Source: FEN-1297 sp046704255
GTDB lineage: Bacteria; Bacteroidota; Ignavibacteria; Ignavibacteriales; Ignavibacteriaceae
DNA: 24,034 nt
Direction: 5' to 3'
Assembly: GCA_046704255.1 (NCBI GenBank)
Contig: JBJKSH010000208.1
Location: 1 to 24,034 of the forward strand
Numbering within the stretch: position 1 is the stretch's first letter; each line of letters opens with the position of its first letter. Positions 1-7,648 of the stretch are shown one piece after another. A program made the position numbers and the translations under genes. A model generated the notes under the pieces. The model was not told where the DNA came from. It saw only the letters and a list, made by a program, of their open reading frames with translations, and did not search any database.

Positions 1-625
1 GACCCGGCATGCGGCGGTCATGAAAGAGAGCGGTACCAACTCTATATGTAGTATTCGGAACTCTCCTTGGAAGTGCAGCAGTATGGGTTACCAGGTCTTT
101 CAAAGTTATCTTCCAAAACGCAGCCCGGGGATTTACCTTTGCTCCATTTTCTGCTACAAGAAACTTAGCTGCCGTATCGTTGATGCTGGCTTTGCCTTCC
201 ACTAAAGCAAAAGCGAGAATTGTTGTGGTAAAAACTTTTTCTATGGAACCCATCCCAAAAGCTGTATGCGATGTTAACGGCTTGTGAGCGCTCGAGCCGT
301 CATCACCACTGAAAAGATAACACCACTTACCATTGCCATACACAGCAACGGCTACACCGGGAGGTTGAGTTCTGTTTCGGTATCTATCTACAAAATGTTG
401 AGCGCGTCTCACAAATGACGGTGAAAATGAGTCTATCGCAACTGAATCGTTTATTCTATTTAATACTTTCGGCTTCTCAATTTTACCGGAGCCGCCTTCA
501 ATAGAGGAAAATGTTTCTGCTTTTTTAACGGAACTAACTTTAGCCGGGACCAAGCAAACGGCGCATAAAACCATACCTGTTATTACCGGAACAGCCAATC
601 GAAGATTTCTAATTATTGTTTTCAT
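1..625 (-). CDS. Beta-lactamase-family serine hydrolase, C-terminus beyond window
   Basis: The reverse strand from an ATG at 625 is open to the left edge (208 codons, no stop), so only the N-terminal part is present. Residues 1 to about 30 look like an export signal (basic start, then a hydrophobic stretch around LAVPVITGMVLCAVCLVPA). S127-I-E-K130, within GMGSIEKVF, matches the SxxK nucleophile motif of class C beta-lactamases and DD-peptidase-like hydrolases. DLVTHTAALP (177-186) matches the family's usual LLxHTSGLP segment. The YxN and KTG-like motifs would lie past the edge. A good ribosome site (AAAGGAG, about 637-644) precedes the ATG. It is probably periplasmic and acts on peptidoglycan peptides, beta-lactams or esters; the substrate cannot be told. 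It lies 77 bases downstream of the 316-residue exported protein, on the same strand, so it may be the last visible gene of that operon. Confidence 0.85.
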   Translation of the reverse strand, partial: MKTIIRNLRLAVPVITGMVLCAVCLVPAKVSSVKKAETFSSIEGGSGKIEKPKVLNRINDSVAIDSFSPSFVRRAQHFVDRYRNRTQPPGVAVAVYGNGKWCYLFSGDDGSSAHKPLTSHTAFGMGSIEKVFTTTILAFALVEGKASINDTAAKFLVAENGAKVNPRAAFWKITLKDLVTHTAALPRRVPNTTYRVGTALFHDRRMPG

Positions 626-702
626 ATCTGCGTGGACTCCTTTGTATTAATTTCTCATTTTTATACCGTTCAGCCTTGCCAAATCAATTTCTCGTAAAAG
701 TT

Positions 703-1653
703 TTATTCCATCATTTTTGTAGAGAATGCGCCCGATACCGAAACGTATTGACCTGTTGGCGTCACGAGTATTCCTGAAAAGTATCCTTTAATGATTTTCT
801 TCAGCTTGTCAAATACTGTAACGGTGGTAGTGCCTTCCAAAGCATAGCACTTCTTACAATCATCACCATGCGCTCCACCGCACCCATGCGGCACGCAGTC
901 CGAAGACAAATCCTCGAATAATTTTCCGTCCTTACCTATTCCTTCTACGGATACGGAATTGTATGGCGGGATAGCGCCCTGACTTTCATTCCACTTAAAC
1001 GTCCATGTATAACTACCTGTTTTGTCTCCAATAAATCCTACATCAATGGACATTTGCTGCATAGAGTTTCTATTATCCTTTATTTTTCTGAATCCTTCTA
1101 CCATGAGAAGCCACTCACCGTGCGTGTAGTAAGCATTTTCATTTCGCATTGATGAGATTAAAGGCTCCTTCAATTCGTACAATGTGCCGCCTGCGGTGTT
1201 ACGGTTGTCGCTTAAGTAGAAATAATTTTCCTTATCGATAATGTGGATGCGGCAGTAGAGAACGATTTTAGTTTTTTCCCCCGGCGGTTGAAAAGAAACC
1301 GAGATATCAACCGGATTATGCGGCGGCACTTGAGCAGGTGCCGTATATATTCCCTTTTGAAATTGTAATTTCGCCAGCTTAAAACTGCCTTCATCCGTAT
1401 TTTGGTTTGTATAACCCTTTCCATCAATTGTCCATTGTGCTGAGATAATATTGGCTTCAGTCAGTCCAGGATTTGTTACTGATGATTGGTCGATTCTCAA
1501 AGTATCTCTTCCGTTAGGTGGAAGTGTAATTTCATTGCCGGGCCAGAAAAAATATCCGGTTCCGGATTTATACGTACTCTCGTGAGCCTTTGCCGAAACG
1601 ACATAAGCAAACATTACTACTATTAAAAAACATTTCTTCATGAAAACATTCAT
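703..1653 (-). CDS. Exported protein with a four-cysteine cluster, function unknown
   Basis: The product is 316 residues and I do not recognise the family. The N-terminus (MKKCFLIVVMFAYVVSAKA from Met5) is a clear Sec signal, so the protein should be periplasmic or on the cell surface. Met1 and Met5 are both possible starts. Met1 directly abuts the stop of the upstream gene with no Shine-Dalgarno, which suggests translational coupling. Near the C-terminus is C253-x4-C258-x7-C266-x2-C269, with His and Asp between (PHGCGGAHGDDC), so metal binding or disulfides are possible. The tail (YFSGILVTPTGQYVSVSGAF) resembles the closing beta-strands of many Bacteroidota exported proteins that end in a G-x-F strand pattern. 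It is the third gene of the envelope operon, after the OmpA-domain gene and a 260-residue exported protein. Confidence 0.8.
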   Translation of the reverse strand: MNVFMKKCFLIVVMFAYVVSAKAHESTYKSGTGYFFWPGNEITLPPNGRDTLRIDQSSVTNPGLTEANIISAQWTIDGKGYTNQNTDEGSFKLAKLQFQKGIYTAPAQVPPHNPVDISVSFQPPGEKTKIVLYCRIHIIDKENYFYLSDNRNTAGGTLYELKEPLISSMRNENAYYTHGEWLLMVEGFRKIKDNRNSMQQMSIDVGFIGDKTGSYTWTFKWNESQGAIPPYNSVSVEGIGKDGKLFEDLSSDCVPHGCGGAHGDDCKKCYALEGTTTVTVFDKLKKIIKGYFSGILVTPTGQYVSVSGAFSTKMME

Positions 1654-2436
1654 TTATTTACTGATTGCTTTATTTAATTTATTCCAATTTATTTTTTGAA
1701 TGATGTTACCGGCAGCAGAAGCCGGCGCCTCAATTGTAACCACAAAGTTTTCAATAAATGGTCCTTGCTGCTTATGAATAAACGGATAGCCGGCAGCAGT
1801 GCTGGCGTTGTAATTGGCGCCATTCCAGTTACCAAAGAAAAGTTTAGTATATACTTTTGCCGAACCTGAATTATTATCTTCCGGTGCAATATAAATCCGG
1901 CAGGCATAAGCTGCCCCGGCAATATGCATCACCGTGTATTTATCCTTGCCGCTTATGTGCCGGTTATCTTTTAGGGCAGGATTGTTGGCATCTATAGTTA
2001 TCTCAGCGCTTTGCAGGCTTGACACCCGGGACATATTTTCCGAAGCTTGCTTAAGCGCCTTCTGCGTAGCCGCTTTCATTGGATATTGTTGGGAGTATTG
2101 TACAACCAGTTTATTATAATACTCAACAGAATCCTGCATCATTTTGCCATAAGCAGAATTTGGATTTAGTGAAAGCTTGAGGTCAAAAAAATTATCGCAC
2201 AAAAATAATGGACGGAATGGTGCCGGGTGAATTGCAATTGAAGAGGAGTAACCATTATCTTCTTCCGTTATTTGCCACCCAATATTTTGCATAGGCTTGT
2301 TGAAAGTATCCTCAAAAACTTTCACCGCTTTGCTTATTACTGCTTTCTCCGAAGGCGTTTGCTTCCTGCATTGTGCTTCCGTCATTTTATGTTGAATGCA
2401 AGAAAGCAGTATAAAACATATAATCACAATTTTCAT
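1654..2436 (-). CDS. Exported protein of unknown function (260 aa)
   Basis: I recognise no family. The short hydrophobic start (MKIVIICFILLSC) could be a lipoprotein signal with a lipobox-like LLSC at residues 10-13, or a Sec signal cleaved near residue 22 before QC. The rest is a soluble mix of helices and strands with a Gln/Ala/Ser-rich helical stretch around residues 100-145 and no catalytic motif I can name. The ATG at 2436 lies 11 bases after the stop of the OmpA-domain gene with no obvious Shine-Dalgarno, and its own stop is immediately followed by the ATG of the next gene. Such tight packing suggests these three proteins are made together and may act together at the envelope (inference). 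Confidence 0.75.
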   Translation of the reverse strand: MKIVIICFILLSCIQHKMTEAQCRKQTPSEKAVISKAVKVFEDTFNKPMQNIGWQITEEDNGYSSSIAIHPAPFRPLFLCDNFFDLKLSLNPNSAYGKMMQDSVEYYNKLVVQYSQQYPMKAATQKALKQASENMSRVSSLQSAEITIDANNPALKDNRHISGKDKYTVMHIAGAAYACRIYIAPEDNNSGSAKVYTKLFFGNWNGANYNASTAAGYPFIHKQQGPFIENFVVTIEAPASAAGNIIQKINWNKLNKAISK

Positions 2437-2447
2437 TTTATTAAATC

Positions 2448-3656
2448 TTACATCTTTACAAATTCAACTCTCCGGTTGTTTGCTTTTCCTTCAGGGGTAT
2501 CGTTTGTATCAATCGGTTTAGTATCGCCGAAGCCTTTGGTTGTTAACCTTGAGGCATCAATGCCGAGGCTTACCAGCTCTGCTTTAACTGCATCTGCTCT
2601 CTCCTGGGAAAGTGTCAAATTGTGAGCGGCATTGCCGGTGTTGTCTGTGTGTCCGTCGATTTCAAACTTAAGAGAGGGATCTTTTTTGAGAACTCTGTAA
2701 ATCTCGTTTATTGTTCCCATTGATTGCGGTTTGATAGTGGCTTTATCAACATCAAATAAAATTCCGTGGGTTACAATCTTTGTCAGAGTAGTAATCTTCT
2801 TATAGATATTAATTCCGCCCGCGGCTATCCGGATGTTTTTTATAAATGAATTTTCATAACCATCAATATTAAAGATAATCTTTTGGACATTTCCGGGAAG
2901 GTTGTTAACATTTGCAACCCTGTATTGATCTGCATAAGCTTTCCCATCATTTCTATTGATTGCTACAGCAACATGGTGCCATGTGTTTGGATGGTCGGAG
3001 CCGACTTCTAATCCCGGAGGATAAGGTGCGCTGCCTGTTGACCAGTTAATTCCGTCGTCGGCATAGTAACTTAAATCCGGATCAATATTATCTCCATCGC
3101 CGAATTTTATATGGATGCGTCCAAGTCCGTAGCTTTCATTTTTGAAATCAAATTCAATTGTAAACTGTTCCGGCATGTATGTAGTTGTGCTCATTCTTGG
3201 TGCGAATGTTGTCCCGTGTCCCTTGGGTATATGGATTACATTCTCTCCATCTACAGACTCTACATCCATTTGCCCATCAAGCAGAGTAAACTGAGACGGG
3301 ATTTCTCCGACTTCCTCATCAGCTAAATTTGATTGGAATATTACAGTGTCTCCGGGAACGAAATCATAATTCCTATAAGAAATTATTGTAGGCTTGCCGT
3401 TGCTATTACCCGCAGAACTATTTGAACCATTATTAGAGGCATTGTTGTTTGAATTATTGGAATTTGTGCTTTGGGAATTTCCATTGTTGTCTTTCTTGTT
3501 CCCGCTAGTTGCTTTATCAATTGTTTTGTCGATTTTTTCTTCGGTTTTCTCTTTTACTTTCTCCTTAACATGATTTAACAAGCCATCAAATTGAGCCTGT
3601 GCGGAAACAATAGTAAATAAGACGGCAGCAACAGTCAGTAATAAAATCCTTTTCAT
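2448..3656 (-). CDS. OmpA-family outer-membrane/peptidoglycan-binding protein
   Basis: The product is 402 residues. Residues 1-22 are a signal peptide (MKRILLLTVAAVLFTIVSAQA). Residues about 30-48 are a Lys/Glu-rich helix, and 53-88 are an Asn/Ser-rich flexible linker. Residues about 90-290 form a beta-rich region with the NYDFVPGDTVIFQ opening often seen before OmpA domains in this phylum, followed by concanavalin/LamG-like strands. Residues about 297-402 are an OmpA C-terminal domain: ILFDVDKATIKPQS, DGHTDNTG, then LSQERADAVK and NRRVEF. D338 and R353 are 15 apart, the spacing of the peptidoglycan-contacting Asp and Arg in E. coli OmpA. It probably anchors the outer membrane or a secreted assembly to peptidoglycan. 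It has a strong ribosome site (GGAGG, about 3661-3667) and is the first gene of the operon running to base 1. Confidence 0.92.
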   Translation of the reverse strand: MKRILLLTVAAVLFTIVSAQAQFDGLLNHVKEKVKEKTEEKIDKTIDKATSGNKKDNNGNSQSTNSNNSNNNASNNGSNSSAGNSNGKPTIISYRNYDFVPGDTVIFQSNLADEEVGEIPSQFTLLDGQMDVESVDGENVIHIPKGHGTTFAPRMSTTTYMPEQFTIEFDFKNESYGLGRIHIKFGDGDNIDPDLSYYADDGINWSTGSAPYPPGLEVGSDHPNTWHHVAVAINRNDGKAYADQYRVANVNNLPGNVQKIIFNIDGYENSFIKNIRIAAGGINIYKKITTLTKIVTHGILFDVDKATIKPQSMGTINEIYRVLKKDPSLKFEIDGHTDNTGNAAHNLTLSQERADAVKAELVSLGIDASRLTTKGFGDTKPIDTNDTPEGKANNRRVEFVKM

Positions 3657-3798
3657 TTTTTCCTCCGAGATTTTTTAACTTATATATATTTATCTTGCAA
3701 AAAATTTTAATAAGATTGATTTATCCGCAGCTAATCTAGACGCAATACAGGATCAAGATTTAACAATGTATTGAAGTTAAAGGCTTGTGTTAGTTAAA

Positions 3799-3820
3799 AC
3801 AACTAATCATTTGATTAGTT
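3799..3820 (-). terminator. AT-rich hairpin downstream of response regulator, possible weak terminator
   Basis: There is a perfect inverted repeat AACTAATCA-TT-TGATTAGTT (3801-3820) 12 bases after the stop of the minus-strand regulator gene. On the minus strand it is followed by GTTTTAAC. The stem is AT-rich and would be weak, so it could equally be a protein-binding site. The left arm belongs to a 16-base direct repeat also found at 4537-4552. Confidence 0.35.
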
Positions 3821-3832
3821 TTGCAGTATATG

Positions 3833-4480
3833 TTAAACCAGCTTATTCTTAAGGGCCTTTGCAACGGCTTCGGAGCGGGAGTTTACATGAAGCTTTGTAT
3901 ATATGTTATGAAGATGAAATCTTACGGTATGAAAGGAAACGAAAAGCTTATCCGCAATTGCCTTTGTTCCGTGGCCTTCAATTAAAGCTTCCAGCACTTC
4001 TTTTTCTCTTTCCGAAAGCAAAGAAGGATTAACTTGTTGAGAAGGGGTTTGGAAGTATTGAAGCACTTTGCGTGCAACTTCTCCTGAAAAAGGTGCGCCT
4101 CCGTCATAGGCTTCCTTAATTGCTTCTAGAAGTTTATCTGCCGGGCTTTTCTTGAGAAGATAGCCTACTGCTCCTCCACGTAACGACTGAAATATTTTTT
4201 CACTGTCGCTGTATACCGTAAGCATCATTACATCTACTGTAGGATAGATAGATTTTAATTCCTTAAGGCTTTCTATACCGGATCTTCCCGGCATTTCAAT
4301 ATCCAGCAGTAAAATATCTGGAAGATCATTTTCAATCCTGGTTAGCGCTTCGGTGCAGTTTTGGTAAGTAGCTACGCATTTAAACCCTTCGGACTTATTT
4401 AAAAGTACGGAAAGAACTTCGCGGAACTCTTCATCATCATCTAGTATAGCTACTCTAATTATGGGTTTACCATTCATCAA
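3833..4480 (-). CDS. NarL/FixJ-type response regulator (receiver + LuxR HTH)
   Basis: The product is 215 residues. The N-terminal receiver domain (about 8-125) has the acidic pocket D14-D15-D16, phospho-acceptor D60 (in LLLDIEMPG), and the conserved Lys in GYLLKKSP. The C-terminal LuxR-type helix-turn-helix (about 150-215) reads LSEREKEVLEALIEG, then FVSFHTVRFHLHNIYTKL. It is a cytoplasmic transcription factor activated by phosphorylation. It lies 78 bases downstream of the large sensor kinase on the same strand, which is its likely partner because that kinase has the HisKA_3 type that pairs with NarL regulators. Start at Met1 or Met2 cannot be separated; no Shine-Dalgarno is evident. It is similar in design to the regulator at 11058-11687, suggesting paralogy. 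Its targets are unknown; the ACTAATCAT repeats around the gene are candidate sites (inference). Confidence 0.93.
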   Translation of the reverse strand: MMNGKPIIRVAILDDDEEFREVLSVLLNKSEGFKCVATYQNCTEALTRIENDLPDILLLDIEMPGRSGIESLKELKSIYPTVDVMMLTVYSDSEKIFQSLRGGAVGYLLKKSPADKLLEAIKEAYDGGAPFSGEVARKVLQYFQTPSQQVNPSLLSEREKEVLEALIEGHGTKAIADKLFVSFHTVRFHLHNIYTKLHVNSRSEAVAKALKNKLV

Positions 4481-4536
4481 AGGATAAAAATTTTTATTTG
4501 TTTATTTACTAATCATAGTCTAAGTAATTCCAAATT

Positions 4537-4552
4537 ACAACTAATCATTTGA
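4537..4552. repeat. 16-bp direct repeat, copy 2 (copy 1 at 3799-3814)
   Basis: The sequence ACAACTAATCATTTGA occurs here and at 3799-3814, so the two copies bracket the response regulator gene. Each copy lies just downstream of a stop codon on the minus strand (kinase stop at 4559-4561, regulator stop at 3833-3835). The core ACTAATCAT occurs a third time at 4508-4516, upstream of the regulator start. Confidence 0.7.
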
Positions 4553-4558
4553 ACAGTT

Positions 4559-7500
4559 TTATTTACGGAGCGGGAACCTCATGCCTACTTTTGTTCCGCT
4601 TCCCGACAACGGTTCGCATATAAAAGCACCGGATAAATCCTTAGCGTGTTTCTCCATATTAAAGATACCATGCCCTAATTTTATTGTGCCGATATCGAAA
4701 CCCGTTCCGTTATCTTCTATCAAAAGAATTATTTCTTTACCTTTTACTTCAAGCGAATAATTAATAAACGTACATCCGGAATATTTAAGTGCATTGTTCA
4801 AAGCTTCTTTGGATACAAGCTGCAGGTTTCTTTTAATTTGGGAATTTACTTTTACGTTATCTACATTTTTTGTCTTTATAAGTAATTTAATATTCTTTGC
4901 TTCGCAAACTTCATTTGCATACGTTCTAAAATTAAAAATAAAATCTTCCAAAGAATCATATTTGGGATCTATGGACCAAATAACATCCATCATTGAATCA
5001 ACAAGACTCCTGGATATTTTTCCGACTCTTTCTATAGATTTGTTTCTTGAATATTTTCCTGAGATATCTTCCGGTAAATTTTCATCCGTCTTTTCTTCAC
5101 TCAAAGCATTTTCGGAAAGTATTGCAATTCTTGTTAAGCCGGAACCTATTTCATCATGAAGATCCGCCGCTATGCGCATCCTTATTTTTTCGATTGCCAG
5201 CAGGCTTTTTACCCTGGCCCTGGCAGCTATTACAATACTTAAGATTATTATTGAAAGTATTACAGAAATAAACCACCATTGCTCGTAGAAGGGTTCTTCA
5301 ATTGTAAACGACAGCTCTGCAGGGTGAATACTTTTGATATTATTATTATCAACCGCATACACCTGGAATTTATAGTTTCCCGGTCGAAGGGAAGCATACG
5401 TTACGGAATTCCTGTTGACAAGTAAATTCCAATTATCATCAACATTCCGTAACCGGTAAAAATATTTGGTAAGATTTTCACTCCGGTTTACTATACCTAT
5501 GAACTGGAAAGTAATAGTATTTTTAAAGCTTGGGAGTGAAAGATTGCTGCTTATCCTTTCAACTTGCCCGTTTATAAAAAGACGGCTTAAATAAACCGGC
5601 GGCGGTAAAATTTTCCCTTTCTCCAGCATGGGTTCATACAAATAAATATCCGTATTATTTATAAAACAAAGTACATTTTTGTTTGAACAGCAAATTGAAT
5701 AATACGGAACCTTTGGAATTTCGCCGCCCAACTTTAACTCAGGTTTTAAATTTTTATTTATTTTCTGAACTCCCGACTGGGTCCCTAACCAAAATTCATT
5801 TCCAGGAGTTTTTGCAATACTCCAGATTGCGTTACTAAAAAGGCCTTGTTCTCTTGTAATTGAACGGAATTTACTTCCCGAAAGCACAGCCAGACCGCCG
5901 TATCTTGTTCCTATTAATAAATTTCCGTTGTCATCATCGGACATAGACCTTATGCCGTTATCGGGTAACCCGTTTAGTGTTGTATAAAGCCTTTTAAAAA
6001 TTGCATGCCTGTTTAATTTCAAATGCAAATCAGTTAAAACTTTGCCTAATGAAAATTCGGCAAGTCCATGTGCATATCCTCCAAACCAAAAATTTCCTTT
6101 GCTGTCTTCAAAAATCTTTCTTACCGAATTATCCGGCAATCCGTCCCTGTCTCTATATATTTTAACTATTTTTCTTTGCTTTGTTGGACCAATAACTACA
6201 ACACCAAGATCTAAGGCGCTGCACCAAATGAATTTTCTTCTATCGCAGTATATAGTATAAATACTATAGAACTTTAATTTATCACCCAAATTGAAATGTT
6301 CCTTTAATTCCAAATAAGATGGAGAGGGTGAAGCCGGCACTTTATTTATAATCTTATAAATTTTTATACTTCCATTACCGTAACCCATATAAATTATATT
6401 TGATCTGCTTAAGTATATTGACGGTAAAAAATCACTTGAAGTATTTGGTTTTAAGGAGTGAAAATAATAATGCCATTTCCCCAATTTGTCGGACCATATT
6501 TCCATTAATCCCTTAGCAAAAGATAACCAGAAATGATTGTTCGTATCTACCGATGTAGATGACCAATTTTCTGTTATATATTTTTTGGGTATCTTAAACC
6601 TAATTAGGTTTTGATGGACAAGTTTCTGGATACCGTTATCATTTGTTCCTACCCAAAGTACGTTCTCACGGTCGAAAAAAAGTGATGTGACATTATTTTC
6701 CAAAAGGCCGTTTTCCATTGTAAGGTTTTCCGGCAAACGAGGGGGAAAGGCGTTCTCTTTAAATTTGAATATACCTGAAGATGTTGCAATCCACATATTA
6801 CCGTTATCATCTTCCTTAATACAATATATTGAGGTATTAAGGTTAACAAATTGCGAATAATTGAAATGAGGGTAAATCTTAAAAAGATATCCGTCAAATG
6901 TTGCGGCCCAAATTTCCCCCCTTTTACTCCTGAACAAAAGTGAAATTTTTTGATTGGTATGTTTTTTTAATTTCACCCTGGTAAGTAATAGCATTCTAAT
7001 CGAAAATTTGAACAAACCGTTTTCACTGCCAATCCAGATGCTGCCGTTTGCATCCGATGTCAGGCAGTATATATTACCTAATTTAAACGTGTTTTGAAAA
7101 ATATGAATGGAATCTTTTTCAATTTTGAAAAGACCGCTGTCCGTACCGCACCAAAGGATATTCTTTTCATCGAGATATAAAGCATCAATCACTTTCATTG
7201 GTGGAGGAAGAGAGGTAGTATAATTTTTAAATTTCCCGTTAACATATTTTTCCATTCCTCCTCCTTCCGTTCCAATCCAAACTACTCCGGGGTTTTGTCT
7301 ATCTGCTACTACTTTGAAAATTTTATCGGAAGTTAAGCCTTCTGCCTTAGAGTAATTATAAAATTCTTTGCTGTCAAATCTACTCAGACCTTCTCCGGTG
7401 CCTATCCAAATGTAGCCTAATGAGTCCTGGCAAATAGAATGAATATTATCGGAAACAAGCCCATCGCCCATAGTATAATCATGGAACGGCAGAATCTGCC

Positions 7501-7579
7501 CGTTTGTTTTAAGTACGGCTAACAGGAAGTACAGGCAGCTTAATATTAATAATGGCTTCCTTTGCAAATGAATAACCAC
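4559..7579 (-). CDS. Two-component sensor histidine kinase with Reg_prop beta-propellers and Y_Y_Y domain
   Basis: The product is 1006 residues. Residues 1-28 are a signal peptide/anchor ending NGQ. Residues about 29-650 hold many Reg_prop-type repeats (for example DSLGYIWIGTGEGLSRFD at 52-69, and WIGTEGGGMEKY), which fold as periplasmic propellers that sense ligands in this phylum. Residues about 685-762 are a Y_Y_Y domain (YFYRLRNVDDNW, LRPGNYKFQVYAVD). One membrane span lies at about 768-787. The HisKA_3 dimerisation domain carries H808 in AADLHDEIG. The HATPase_c domain has the N-box E925-ALNNA and D956-NGTG. It presumably phosphorylates the regulator encoded next. The start must be non-ATG: an in-frame stop lies at 7598-7600 and only GTG at 7579 or TTG at 7567 fits the signal peptide. 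The gene is divergent from the kinase at 7649, with 69 bases between them. The ligand is unknown; no polysaccharide genes lie nearby. Confidence 0.93.
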   Translation of the reverse strand: MVIHLQRKPLLILSCLYFLLAVLKTNGQILPFHDYTMGDGLVSDNIHSICQDSLGYIWIGTGEGLSRFDSKEFYNYSKAEGLTSDKIFKVVADRQNPGVVWIGTEGGGMEKYVNGKFKNYTTSLPPPMKVIDALYLDEKNILWCGTDSGLFKIEKDSIHIFQNTFKLGNIYCLTSDANGSIWIGSENGLFKFSIRMLLLTRVKLKKHTNQKISLLFRSKRGEIWAATFDGYLFKIYPHFNYSQFVNLNTSIYCIKEDDNGNMWIATSSGIFKFKENAFPPRLPENLTMENGLLENNVTSLFFDRENVLWVGTNDNGIQKLVHQNLIRFKIPKKYITENWSSTSVDTNNHFWLSFAKGLMEIWSDKLGKWHYYFHSLKPNTSSDFLPSIYLSRSNIIYMGYGNGSIKIYKIINKVPASPSPSYLELKEHFNLGDKLKFYSIYTIYCDRRKFIWCSALDLGVVVIGPTKQRKIVKIYRDRDGLPDNSVRKIFEDSKGNFWFGGYAHGLAEFSLGKVLTDLHLKLNRHAIFKRLYTTLNGLPDNGIRSMSDDDNGNLLIGTRYGGLAVLSGSKFRSITREQGLFSNAIWSIAKTPGNEFWLGTQSGVQKINKNLKPELKLGGEIPKVPYYSICCSNKNVLCFINNTDIYLYEPMLEKGKILPPPVYLSRLFINGQVERISSNLSLPSFKNTITFQFIGIVNRSENLTKYFYRLRNVDDNWNLLVNRNSVTYASLRPGNYKFQVYAVDNNNIKSIHPAELSFTIEEPFYEQWWFISVILSIIILSIVIAARARVKSLLAIEKIRMRIAADLHDEIGSGLTRIAILSENALSEEKTDENLPEDISGKYSRNKSIERVGKISRSLVDSMMDVIWSIDPKYDSLEDFIFNFRTYANEVCEAKNIKLLIKTKNVDNVKVNSQIKRNLQLVSKEALNNALKYSGCTFINYSLEVKGKEIILLIEDNGTGFDIGTIKLGHGIFNMEKHAKDLSGAFICEPLSGSGTKVGMRFPLRK

Positions 7580-7648
7580 ATTCGGTTGTAAAATATCTTA
7601 CCTAAAATAAAATAATTTTTACTATATTAACACAAAGTTAAAATTCTT
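7580..7648. promoter_or_regulatory. Divergent intergenic region between the two sensor kinase genes
   Basis: These 69 bases must hold the upstream signals of both kinase genes. The segment is almost entirely A/T and I find no confident -10/-33 elements, no Shine-Dalgarno for either gene and no convincing palindrome. The short shared region makes coordinated expression of the two systems plausible (inference). Confidence 0.4.

Noticed and set aside
3457..3500. Asn/Ser-codon repeats in the OmpA-family gene as a microsatellite or phase-variable tract
   Set aside because: The codons are mixed and irregular, as expected for a flexible linker; no perfect short tandem unit is present.
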